DNA of 55,831 bases from positions 1 to 55,831 of the forward strand of contig JAGCPB010000003.1 of assembly GCA_017642425.1 (NCBI GenBank), given 5' to 3'. A model generated the notes under the pieces. That model was given only the letters and a program-made list of their open reading frames with translations, did no database searches and was not told where the DNA came from. The DNA comes from Bacteroidaceae bacterium (lineage in GTDB: Bacteria > Bacteroidota > Bacteroidia > Bacteroidales > Bacteroidaceae). Both the position numbers and the translations under genes were made by a program. This document shows, piece after piece, positions 33,699 through 41,674 of this stretch. Each line of letters begins with the position of its first letter. The stretch's first letter is position 1.

Positions 33699-35303
33699 AT
33701 GAAAAAACTCTTACTTGGCGATGAAGCCATAGCGCAGGGTGCAATAGACGCCGGACTTAGCGGCGTCTATGCCTATCCCGGCACACCCTCAACTGAGATT
33801 ACTGAATACATACAGGGTTACTGCAAAAAGAATCCTGCCGAGAAGATACATAACCGCTGGTGTACCAATGAGAAGACAGCCATGGAGGCTGCTCTTGGTA
33901 TGTCATTTGCCGGCAAACGCGCTCTTGTATGCATGAAACATGTGGGCATGAACGTAGCTGCCGACCCGTTCGTAAACTCATCTATTACCGGAGTTAACGG
34001 CGGTCTGATAGTACTTGTGGCCGATGACCCATCAATGCACTCGTCACAGGATGAACAGGATACCCGTTTCTACGGCAAGTTTGCCCTGATTCCGGTTCTT
34101 GAGCCGTCATCACAGCAGGAGGCTTACGATATGATGTCATACGCTTATGACCTGTCAGAGTCTCTCAAACTGCCGGTTCTGATGCGTACGGTTACCCGTC
34201 TGGCCCACTCACGTGCAGTGGTAACACTTAAAGAGAAACGTGAACAGAACGCCTTGAATCCCGTAAGCGGAGTCCGTGACTGGGTGCTGCTGCCTGCCAT
34301 TGCAAAGCGCCGCTACGCTTCACTCCTGGAGCGTCAGCCCGAGATAATGCGTCTGTCGGTGGAGTCACCCTTCAACAGCTTCAAGGCCCAGGCCAAGCGC
34401 TACAAGATGGGTGCCATTGCCTGCGGTAACGCTTACAACTACCTCTCTGAGTGCTATCCCCAAGGTATCCCCTTCCCTGTGCTCAAGATTTCACAGTATC
34501 CCATACCCGCCGAAACCGTTCGCACACTCGCTGAGCAGTGTGACTCAATAATGGTGATTGAGGACGGACAGCCTTTTGTCGAGGAGCAGGTGGCTGGTAT
34601 ACTGCCGTCTGACTGCAAGATCATAGGCCGTCTTACCGGAGAACTGCCCCGTCAGGGAGAACTCAACCCCGATATCGTAAAGGCCGCTCTGGGTCTGGCT
34701 CCGCTGCCGCATCCCGATGTTGCCAGAAATGTCGTGGCACGTCCGCCCGCCTTGTGTCAGGGTTGCGGTCACCGTAGCGTATATGAGGCAATCAACATTG
34801 TGCTCAAGGATTACAAGGATGCCAAGGTGTTCGGTGACATAGGTTGCTACACCCTGGGTGCCCTGCCCCCGTTCCAGGCGCTTGACAGCACCGTCGATAT
34901 GGGTGCCAGCATAACCATGGCCAAGGGTGCCGCCGATGCAGGCGTGTTCCCCGCAGTTGCCATAATCGGTGACAGCACATTCACCCACTCCGGTATGACC
35001 GGTCTGCTGGATGCAGTAAATGAGAATGCTCCCATCACTATCATAATCTCCGATAACCTTACCACCGGTATGACCGGCGGACAGGACAGTGCCGGCACCA
35101 ACAAGTTTGAGGCTATCTGCCGCGGTATAGGCGTTGATCCCGACCACTTGAAGGTAGTTGTCCCGCTGCCCCAGAACATGGAGGAGATTACACGCACCCT
35201 GCGTGAGGAGATTGAGTATCAAGGATTGTCGGTAATCATACCGCGTCGTGAATGCATACAGACACTTGCCCGCAAGGCCAAGGCAAAAGCAGCACAGAAA
35301 TGA
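33699..35303 (+). CDS. iorA: Indolepyruvate:ferredoxin oxidoreductase, alpha subunit
   Basis: 534 residues. The N-terminal pyrimidine-binding/alpha domain (LLGDEAIAQGAIDAG, YAYPGTPSTEI) and C-terminal TPP-binding domain (LCQGCGHRS, GDIGCYTLGALPPF, then a GDS...N box) are complete. With IorB it oxidatively decarboxylates arylpyruvates to arylacetyl-CoA, or the reverse. Archaeal homologues carry a C-terminal [4Fe-4S] ferredoxin domain. This protein stops soon after PRREC and shows no CxxCxxC cluster motif. Its stop overlaps iorB. Confidence 0.93.
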   Translation: MKKLLLGDEAIAQGAIDAGLSGVYAYPGTPSTEITEYIQGYCKKNPAEKIHNRWCTNEKTAMEAALGMSFAGKRALVCMKHVGMNVAADPFVNSSITGVNGGLIVLVADDPSMHSSQDEQDTRFYGKFALIPVLEPSSQQEAYDMMSYAYDLSESLKLPVLMRTVTRLAHSRAVVTLKEKREQNALNPVSGVRDWVLLPAIAKRRYASLLERQPEIMRLSVESPFNSFKAQAKRYKMGAIACGNAYNYLSECYPQGIPFPVLKISQYPIPAETVRTLAEQCDSIMVIEDGQPFVEEQVAGILPSDCKIIGRLTGELPRQGELNPDIVKAALGLAPLPHPDVARNVVARPPALCQGCGHRSVYEAINIVLKDYKDAKVFGDIGCYTLGALPPFQALDSTVDMGASITMAKGAADAGVFPAVAIIGDSTFTHSGMTGLLDAVNENAPITIIISDNLTTGMTGGQDSAGTNKFEAICRGIGVDPDHLKVVVPLPQNMEEITRTLREEIEYQGLSVIIPRRECIQTLARKAKAKAAQK

Positions 35304-35872
35304 AGACAGATATCATACTTGCAGGCGTAGGAGGACAAGGTATCCTCTCAATCGCCACAGTAATAGGTCAGGCCGCCCTTGAAGAGGACCTCTACATCAA
35401 GCAGGCCGAGGTTCACGGAATGAGCCAGCGCGGCGGTGACGTGCAGTCCAACCTGCGCATATCGGACCAGCCCATTGCAAGTGACCTCATATCACTTGGC
35501 CAGGCCGATATCATCATCGCCATGGAGCCCATGGAGGCCCTGCGTTACAAGCACTACCTGAGCAAGGACGGATGGGTAATCACATCATCCAACCCCTTTG
35601 TAAACATTGGCAACTATCCCGATAAGGATGCCATCATAGCCGAGCTCAAGGAACTTGGTAACGTAATCCTAATTGATACCGATGAGCTGGGCAAGGAGCA
35701 CAAGATGCCCAAGGCAGTCAACATGATCCTGCTGGGCGCCGCATCAAAGGCACTCAAGAGCATCAGTTTTGACAAGCTGTGCCAGAGCGTACGCACCATA
35801 TTCGGCGCCAAGGGTGATGCAATTGTAGATATGAACATAAAGGCCCTTGAGATAGGCCGTAACTGTGAATAA
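35300..35872 (+). CDS. iorB: Indolepyruvate:ferredoxin oxidoreductase, beta subunit
   Basis: 190 residues from the ATG at 35300, which overlaps the iorA stop (ATGA). A longer reading from 35252 would run back through iorA and is not needed. Gamma/beta-type domain of 2-oxoacid oxidoreductases: IILAGVGGQGILSIA, VHGMSQRGGDVQSNLRI and MEPMEALRYKHYL. It works as a heteromer with IorA. Confidence 0.93.
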   Translation: MKTDIILAGVGGQGILSIATVIGQAALEEDLYIKQAEVHGMSQRGGDVQSNLRISDQPIASDLISLGQADIIIAMEPMEALRYKHYLSKDGWVITSSNPFVNIGNYPDKDAIIAELKELGNVILIDTDELGKEHKMPKAVNMILLGAASKALKSISFDKLCQSVRTIFGAKGDAIVDMNIKALEIGRNCE

Positions 35873-35880
35873 AAACACCG

Positions 35881-37206
35881 ATGAATACGATTATTCCCAA
35901 AAACGTTATAGATGATTTCCTCAAGAGCATTGAGGTGACCGATATGAACAAGGCCTCCATCCGTCAGGTGCTGGCCTGCGCCATGAATGCCGAGAAGGTG
36001 ACAGGAAAGGAGTTCATACATTTTGAGATGGGTGTACCCGGAATACCGGCTGCAGCCGTAGGTATCCAGGCTCAGAAAGAGGCTCTGGACCGCGGAGTTG
36101 CCTCCAAGTACCCCAACATTGAGGGAATAACCGAACTCAAGGAGCAGGCTGCCCGTTTTGTAAAGGCTTTCATCAATACCGATATCCAGCCCTCTCACTG
36201 CACTCCCACTTGCGGAGCCATGCAGGGCACATTCGCCGCATTCCTGCTCTGCTCGCAGGTTGACCCCAAGAAGGATACCATCCTCTTTATTGACCCGGGA
36301 TTCCCTGTGCAGAAGATGCAGTGCCAGGTTATGGGTGTCAAGTTCGCCCAGTTTGACGTAGCCGGTTTCCGTGCAGAGAAACTGGGACCCAAGCTGGAGA
36401 GTTATCTGGCTAAAGGCAATATCTGCTGCATTGTCTATTCAAACCCCAACAACCCCAGCTGGATGTGCCTTACCGAGGAGGAGATCAAAACCATCGGTGG
36501 ATTGGCTACCAAATATGATACCATCATACTGGAAGACCTGGCCTACATGACCATGGATTTCCGCCGTGACGGTCTGGGCATACCTTTCAAGGCTCCTTAT
36601 CAGGTCAGTGTATCACACTACACCGACAACTACATCATGATGATAAGCGGCAGCAAGATATTCAGCTACGCCGGCGAGCGTATCGCCATGGCATGTATAT
36701 CGGACAAGCTGGCCGAGCGTCATTTTGAGACTCTACAGAAACGTTACAACATATCCCGCTTTGGAGCAGTATATGCATACGATATGCTTTACGCCATGTC
36801 ATCGGGCGTAACCCACTCGGTACAGTGCGCTATGGCCGCCATGCTCAAGGCCGCATGTGACGGCACTTACCAGTTCCGCGAGGATATCCGTGAGTATGCA
36901 CGCCGGTCGGAGAAGATCAAGGAGGCTATGCTGCGCAACGGATTCCATATCACTTATGATAAGGACCTGGAGGAGCCGGTGAGTGATGGATTCTACTTCA
37001 CGTTTGGCTATAACCTTCCTGACGGCACACCCATGGAGGGCGGACAACTTATGCATGAGTTGCTCTACTACGGAATTAGCGGAATTGTCCTGTCATCGAC
37101 CGGAAGTGACCGCCAGGGCATGCGCGGCTGCTCATCAAATTTCCGTGATGACCAGTTCCCCGCTCTGGAGGAGCGCCTGCGTCTCTTCAACGAGGCCCAC
37201 AAGTAA
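35881..37206 (+). CDS. PLP-dependent aminotransferase, class I
   Basis: 441 residues of the fold I aspartate aminotransferase superfamily. NPNNPSW is the substrate/PLP contact region and SGSKIFSYAGERI holds the Schiff-base Lys. The C-terminal small domain is complete. Directly after iorAB (eight bases), it is the likely step between an aromatic amino acid and its 2-oxo acid, completing a set with IorAB and PaaK. Specificity is inferred from context, not sequence. Confidence 0.88.
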   Translation: MNTIIPKNVIDDFLKSIEVTDMNKASIRQVLACAMNAEKVTGKEFIHFEMGVPGIPAAAVGIQAQKEALDRGVASKYPNIEGITELKEQAARFVKAFINTDIQPSHCTPTCGAMQGTFAAFLLCSQVDPKKDTILFIDPGFPVQKMQCQVMGVKFAQFDVAGFRAEKLGPKLESYLAKGNICCIVYSNPNNPSWMCLTEEEIKTIGGLATKYDTIILEDLAYMTMDFRRDGLGIPFKAPYQVSVSHYTDNYIMMISGSKIFSYAGERIAMACISDKLAERHFETLQKRYNISRFGAVYAYDMLYAMSSGVTHSVQCAMAAMLKAACDGTYQFREDIREYARRSEKIKEAMLRNGFHITYDKDLEEPVSDGFYFTFGYNLPDGTPMEGGQLMHELLYYGISGIVLSSTGSDRQGMRGCSSNFRDDQFPALEERLRLFNEAHK

Positions 37207-37235
37207 GTATGGGGGGGTAACGCCCTGATTCCAAC

Positions 37236-38453
37236 CTAATAAAGGAAACCAAACAACCAAAGCGGAATCCGGCTGCCTGAACCGACCTCGGTGTCATCTA
37301 CTGCGAGATAACTGCCCGGAACATCGGCTATTTGGTCAAAGGTCTTTCCCTTACCACCAACTTCAAACAGATACTTGTCATCGATAAGGAAATCTCCCTG
37401 TTTAGGGTATCGGACATCGTGAAGGACACGCAGCTGACTGATGAAGAATGTCTCCCTTTCGTTTCCCTTGTCCACTTTCGGACATAGGACATGCATAAGG
37501 TTGGGATTGCATAAAAAAATCTTATCCGGCTTGGTAAGAGACTTGTAATTCCTTGTTTTGGCTGTGAGCAGAGCAATGACTTGAGCCTTGTCGAGAGCGT
37601 ATAGCATCTTGAGCCCGGATTCATTGTCCGTGGAGAGCTGCCTCCAGAGTTCCGACATATTGGGCTCGAATGGAACGTGCTCGCTGATAATCATCAGGAG
37701 TTTCTTTACCTTATGTAGTGTCTCATAGGTTACATTCATGGCGGCGGGAAGGTCAGAGTCAATGACCACAGTTACTGTTTCACCCAATCGGGAAGGAAAA
37801 TCCTCCAGTGATTCTCGGTAAAAGGGATAGTACCCGTGGGAAAGGTATGCCTCAAAAAGAGGAGCAACCTTAATGCTTCCGGCAATTTCCATCGCTTTCT
37901 TTACATGGCGCATCAGGATATCATCCAACGGAATAGCATCGGTCTTTAAGATTCCTTCCAATTCAAGATATTCACGAAATGAAAGACCGCACAATGTGTA
38001 TGTAGTCTGACGACGGGACATATCCACGGTCGCATTGTCGAGGACCAGCAGTGAGCTGCCGGTATAGACGATGCTCATATCGGGATAGTCATCATATATG
38101 TTTTTCAGCACCTGGGACCATCCTTCATAACGATGCACTTCGTCCAGGTAGAGCCGCGAAATGCCATGCCGGTCCGCCCAATCAACAAGATCCATCAGAC
38201 TATGTGTGGCAAACCACAGGTTGTCCAACGATACATATAGAGTCTGGTCAATATCCTCGTAGTTTTCCAGAATATGCTGGAGGAGCAGGGTGGTCTTACC
38301 AACACCCCTGGCCCCTTTAATGCCGATGATACGCGCATTCCAGTTGATCTGGCTGTAGAGATAACGCTTGAAGCGCAGGTCAATCTTAGTGAGTTTGCGG
38401 TGATAACTATCATATAGTGGCTGCAGTTCTGCCTGTTCCATGACAAAAACCAT
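37236..38453 (-). CDS. AAA ATPase with DUF4143-type C-terminus
   Basis: 405 residues. Walker A GARGVGKTT at 47-55, Walker B LYLDEVHRYEGW near 120, and YTGSS near 150, as in the AAA_14 family. The C-terminal half is of the DUF4143 type. Many related copies occur in Bacteroidota genomes, function unclear, sometimes thought to be nuclease-like or toxin-antitoxin related. The start may be the second Met at 38441, which would give a longer leader after the promoter at 38467. It converges on the aminotransferase with a 29-base gap and no clear terminator. Confidence 0.85.
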   Translation of the reverse strand: MVFVMEQAELQPLYDSYHRKLTKIDLRFKRYLYSQINWNARIIGIKGARGVGKTTLLLQHILENYEDIDQTLYVSLDNLWFATHSLMDLVDWADRHGISRLYLDEVHRYEGWSQVLKNIYDDYPDMSIVYTGSSLLVLDNATVDMSRRQTTYTLCGLSFREYLELEGILKTDAIPLDDILMRHVKKAMEIAGSIKVAPLFEAYLSHGYYPFYRESLEDFPSRLGETVTVVIDSDLPAAMNVTYETLHKVKKLLMIISEHVPFEPNMSELWRQLSTDNESGLKMLYALDKAQVIALLTAKTRNYKSLTKPDKIFLCNPNLMHVLCPKVDKGNERETFFISQLRVLHDVRYPKQGDFLIDDKYLFEVGGKGKTFDQIADVPGSYLAVDDTEVGSGSRIPLWLFGFLY

Positions 38454-38466
38454 TACGTTTACTGAG

Positions 38467-38474
38467 CAAAGATA
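38467..38474 (-). promoter_or_regulatory. Promoter -7 element for the ATPase gene
   Basis: TATCTTTG on the minus strand, 14 bases before the 38453 start and 26 before the alternative 38441 start. Confidence 0.6.
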
Positions 38475-38515
38475 GTATATTTATATTTCAGACCATAAAA
38501 ATTCTTAGAAATTTA

Positions 38516-38527
38516 CGGTTGCAACCG
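38516..38527. promoter_or_regulatory. 12-base perfect palindrome between divergent genes
   Basis: CGGTTGCAACCG reads the same on both strands. It lies in the 184-base intergenic region between the ATPase gene and the ECF sigma gene, about 42 bases upstream of the ATPase -7 element and 111 bases before the sigma start. A binding site for a dimeric regulator is possible. I see no second copy nearby. Confidence 0.35.
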
Positions 38528-38637
38528 AAAAATATTGCTATAACTCGGAAAAATCTATTACCGTCAAGAAAATGTCGGGCAGGAAAGACGTATTTTGAGT
38601 ATCTTGGCGTTATAAAACCGGATAAGCAGAAAGTAGG

Positions 38638-39192
38638 ATGAGAACTGAGCAGGAACTGGCCCGCTTGTGTACCGCAGGCGATAGGGAGGCGCAAGGCGAA
38701 CTCTACGCTCAGTATGCGTCGCGTCTGTATGCTCTCTGCTACCGATACGTGGCAGACAGCGAGGAGGCCCAGGACCTTATGCATGACGCCATGATAAAGG
38801 CCATGGACAGTTTCCGGTCTTTCAGTTATACCGGTGACGGTTCACTCTACGCATGGCTGCGCCGTCTTACGGTCAATGTTGTGATTGACCGCCTGCGCCA
38901 GATGAGCAAGTTGCGTCTTGTACCGCTGGACCAGACGATTGAACCGGGCATTACTGATACCGATGACGATGCTGCCGATGATATTCCTGCACAGGTATTG
39001 ATGGATATGGTGGCAGCCCTGCCATCGGTCAGGCGTACGGTATTCAACATGTACTGCATAGACGGTTTCGGCCATAAGGATATAGCCGCAGCCATAGGCA
39101 TCACGGAGAAAGGTTCGGCATCCATTCTGGCCAAGGCCCGCGCTCAACTTAAAAGCCAGGTTAATGATTATCTTAAAAGGACAGGAAGATGA
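38638..39192 (+). CDS. ECF-type RNA polymerase sigma factor
   Basis: 184 residues. Sigma region 2 at about 20-90 (LYALCYRYVADSEEAQDLMH, AWLRRLTVNVVIDRLR). Region 4 at about 125-180 (PSVRRTVFNMYCIDGFGHKD, then the HTH IAAAIGITEKGSAS). An acidic linker lies between (DTDDDAADD). It overlaps the following membrane protein by four bases, the usual arrangement with an anti-sigma factor. I could not identify its own promoter. Confidence 0.93.
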   Translation: MRTEQELARLCTAGDREAQGELYAQYASRLYALCYRYVADSEEAQDLMHDAMIKAMDSFRSFSYTGDGSLYAWLRRLTVNVVIDRLRQMSKLRLVPLDQTIEPGITDTDDDAADDIPAQVLMDMVAALPSVRRTVFNMYCIDGFGHKDIAAAIGITEKGSASILAKARAQLKSQVNDYLKRTGR

Positions 39193-39485
39193 AACAGTTT
39201 GATGATATATTCAAGGAGCGTCTGGACGGTTATGAAATGAAACTGCCCACCATGGACCAACAGTCCTTCTGGAGCACTAAAGCCGTCCGTGAACGCGCTG
39301 CCAAGCGCCGCCGCTCAATTCTGGCCATTGCAGTAGGACTTCCCGCTGTGGCCGCCGTCCTTATGGCTGTGATAATGACAATGAACCTGCTGACACAAAA
39401 AGACAGCAGTCCAAATACAGATACTGTAACTACAACAGAACAGTCAGATACACTGACCAAACAAATTTTAGTCTCTCCTGAATAA
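39189..39485 (+). CDS. Small membrane protein, putative anti-sigma factor
   Basis: 98 residues. A cytoplasmic N-terminus of about 40 residues ([14 protein letters not shown]) precedes one membrane segment at about 43-66 ([20 protein letters not shown]) and a short Thr/Asp-rich periplasmic tail. Size, topology and the four-base overlap with the sigma gene fit a minimal anti-sigma factor; no conserved zinc-binding anti-sigma motif is visible. Its last 18 bases overlap the end of the convergent ugd gene. Confidence 0.65.
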   Translation: MKQFDDIFKERLDGYEMKLPTMDQQSFWSTKAVRERAAKRRRSILAIAVGLPAVAAVLMAVIMTMNLLTQKDSSPNTDTVTTTEQSDTLTKQILVSPE

Positions 39486-40739
39486 ATCGCGGGTATAGAC
39501 CTTGTCCTGGACATCATCCAGGCAAGCGTCATAGCGGTTGGCTATGATGGAGTTGCAGCGACGCTTGAACTCTGCAAGATTGTTCACCACCTCACTGCCA
39601 AAGAATGTATCGCCGTCCTTGAGCGTGGGCTCATAGATGATTACCTTGGCTCCCTTAGCCTTGACACGCTTCATTACACCCTGAATGGAGCTCTGACGGA
39701 AATTATCAGAATTGGATTTCATGGTAAGACGATAAACTCCCACCGTAATCACCTTTTCCGATGCTTCATTCCATGCGCTGTTGGCGGTATAGTAGCCGGC
39801 TTTCTCAAGAACACGGTCTGCAATGAAATCCTTGCGGGTACGGTTGCTGTCAACGATTGCCTGGATAAGGTTCTCCGGCACATCATTGTAGTTGGCAAGA
39901 AGCTGTTTTGTATCCTTAGGCAGGCAATAGCCGCCGTAACCGAATGACGGGTTGTTGTAATGGCTTCCGATACGGGGATCCAGACCTACACCATCAATGA
40001 TGGCACGGGTATCAAGACCCTTCATCTCGGCGTATGTGTCAAGTTCGTTGAAGAAACTTACGCGCAGAGCCAGATAGGTATTGGCGAAAAGCTTGACAGC
40101 CTCAGCCTCAGTAGTTCCCATATAGAGGGTGTCTATGTTCTCCTTAATTGCTCCCTCCTGCAACAAGCGGGCAAAAGTATGGGCTGCCTCCTCAAGACGC
40201 TTTACGTTTTTATCAAATCCTACGATGATTCTGGACGGATAGAGATTGTCATAAAGGGCCTTGCTCTCACGCAGGAACTCAGGGGCGAATATGATATTGG
40301 GTACAACCACCTTCATGGTGCCGTCCTGCAGACGCTCGCGGTATGAGAACTTTTCACGCACGCTCTCTGTGTAACCTACAGGAATGGTGGATTTGATTAC
40401 CATTATAGCATCGGGGTTGACCTTGAGCACCAAGTCTATAACCTCCTCCACATGGCTTGTGTCAAAGAAATTCTTCTTGCTGTCATAGTTGGTGGGTGCG
40501 GCTATCACGACAAAATCTGCATCAGAATATGCCTTTTCACCATCCAATGTGGCGGTCAGGTCCAGCTCTTTTTCTGCCAGATACTTCTCTATATAATCAT
40601 CCTGAATGGGTGATTTGCGGTTGTTGATAAGGTCAACTTTCTCCTTGACTACATCAACTGCTGTAACGTGATTCTTCTGTGCCAGCAATGTGGCCAATGA
40701 CAGTCCTACATAACCTGTTCCTGCTACTGCAATCTTCAT
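39468..40739 (-). CDS. ugd: UDP-glucose 6-dehydrogenase family
   Basis: 423 residues from the ATG at 40739. Rossmann motif AGTGYVGLS near 6-14, Ser/Thr-rich [10 protein letters not shown], and the catalytic Cys in [17 protein letters not shown]. It makes a UDP-uronic acid for capsule or exopolysaccharide; related UDP-sugar dehydrogenases with other substrates cannot be excluded. A longer TTG reading (40772) would place the start codon inside the promoter -7 element and is rejected. Confidence 0.92.
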   Translation of the reverse strand: MKIAVAGTGYVGLSLATLLAQKNHVTAVDVVKEKVDLINNRKSPIQDDYIEKYLAEKELDLTATLDGEKAYSDADFVVIAAPTNYDSKKNFFDTSHVEEVIDLVLKVNPDAIMVIKSTIPVGYTESVREKFSYRERLQDGTMKVVVPNIIFAPEFLRESKALYDNLYPSRIIVGFDKNVKRLEEAAHTFARLLQEGAIKENIDTLYMGTTEAEAVKLFANTYLALRVSFFNELDTYAEMKGLDTRAIIDGVGLDPRIGSHYNNPSFGYGGYCLPKDTKQLLANYNDVPENLIQAIVDSNRTRKDFIADRVLEKAGYYTANSAWNEASEKVITVGVYRLTMKSNSDNFRQSSIQGVMKRVKAKGAKVIIYEPTLKDGDTFFGSEVVNNLAEFKRRCNSIIANRYDACLDDVQDKVYTRDLFRRD

Positions 40740-40769
40740 ACCGGTAATACTAAGTTTATAAAGATGATG

Positions 40770-40777
40770 CAAAGATA
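40770..40777 (-). promoter_or_regulatory. Promoter -7 element for ugd
   Basis: TATCTTTG on the minus strand, 30 bases before the ATG at 40739; it overlaps the rejected upstream TTG codon. It is divergent from the cyclophilin promoter at 40801. Confidence 0.6.
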
Positions 40778-40800
40778 CTCTATTTGTAGTAGAAAAAAGC

Positions 40801-40808
40801 TACCTTTG
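40801..40808 (+). promoter_or_regulatory. Promoter -7 element for the cyclophilin-phosphatase operon
   Basis: TACCTTTG, full -7 match, 20 bases before the ATG at 40829. A TTTG at 40783-40786 is only 14 bases upstream, shorter than usual. Confidence 0.55.
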
Positions 40809-40828
40809 TATTAAAGATACGTCCAAAA

Positions 40829-41674
40829 ATGAAATACAAACTTATAGCATTACTACTGATGGCAGCAACAATCAACTCTTGTGGAGCAGGTTCTTCACAG
40901 AATGCACAGGCACAGACTGCAGAAAAAGAGACCAAGGTTCTCATAAAGACTTCTGTAGGTGACATTACCGTTAAACTTTACAATGAGACTCCCCTGCACA
41001 GGGACAATTTCATAAAACTGGTGAATGAACACTATTATGATGGCCTGCTGTTTCACCGTGTCATCCGCGATTTCATGGTTCAGGCCGGTGATCCCGAATC
41101 AAAGAATGCCGAAAAGTTTGCCCAGTTAGGGTCCGGCGGTCCCGGTTATACCATACCAGCAGAGTTTGTGTATCCCAAGTATTTCCATAAGCGCGGAGCC
41201 TTGAGCGCTGCACGTCAGGCAGACCAGGTCAATCCGGAGCGAAACTCATCGGGTTCCCAGTTCTATATCGTAACCGGTAAGAAATACGGCAAATATGACC
41301 TGCAGGATATGGAAAAGCAGCTTGACGATCAACAGGAACAGGCTATATTTGACAGACTTTGCGCCCTGAACCGTGATACCATCATGAAACTGCAGATGGA
41401 CAATGACAATAACGGACTGATGAGACTGCAGAATGAACTTATTCTCAAAACAAGTGAGGAACTCAAGAAAGTTGGGCGGTTCAAGTTCACCAAGGAACAG
41501 GTTGATGCATATATGTCAGAAGGTGGCACTCCTTTCCTGGACAACCAGTACACCGTGTTTGGTGAGGTAATAGACGGAATGAAAGTCGTTGACAAGATAG
41601 AGTCTGCAGGAACCGATATGAATGACCGTCCCCGCAAGGACATCAAAATAATCACAATGGAAATAATAAAATGA
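40829..41674 (+). CDS. Cyclophilin-type peptidyl-prolyl isomerase lipoprotein
   Basis: 281 residues. Lipoprotein signal NSC with Cys18. Cyclophilin fold: GDITVKLYNETPLHRDNFIK, LLFHRVIRDFMVQAGDP and SSGSQFYIVTG. A charged, mostly helical insertion of about 70 residues (roughly 160-230) interrupts the fold before FGEVIDGMKVVDKIE; similar insertions occur in other Bacteroidota cyclophilins. Likely periplasm- or outer-membrane-facing folding helper. It overlaps the phosphatase gene by four bases. Confidence 0.92.
   Translation: MKYKLIALLLMAATINSCGAGSSQNAQAQTAEKETKVLIKTSVGDITVKLYNETPLHRDNFIKLVNEHYYDGLLFHRVIRDFMVQAGDPESKNAEKFAQLGSGGPGYTIPAEFVYPKYFHKRGALSAARQADQVNPERNSSGSQFYIVTGKKYGKYDLQDMEKQLDDQQEQAIFDRLCALNRDTIMKLQMDNDNNGLMRLQNELILKTSEELKKVGRFKFTKEQVDAYMSEGGTPFLDNQYTVFGEVIDGMKVVDKIESAGTDMNDRPRKDIKIITMEIIK

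Noticed and set aside
34545-35222. Minus-strand open frame of 225 codons inside iorA
   Set aside because: It is the complement of the conserved TPP-binding domain.
35252-35299. Longer start for iorB inside iorA
   Set aside because: The extension has no family similarity, and the ATGA overlap at 35300 is the normal coupled start.
37236-38453. ATPase gene as part of a mobile element
   Set aside because: No transposase, terminal repeats or target duplication are visible beside it.
40740-40772. TTG start for ugd
   Set aside because: It overlaps the TATCTTTG promoter element; the Rossmann fold begins right after the ATG at 40739.
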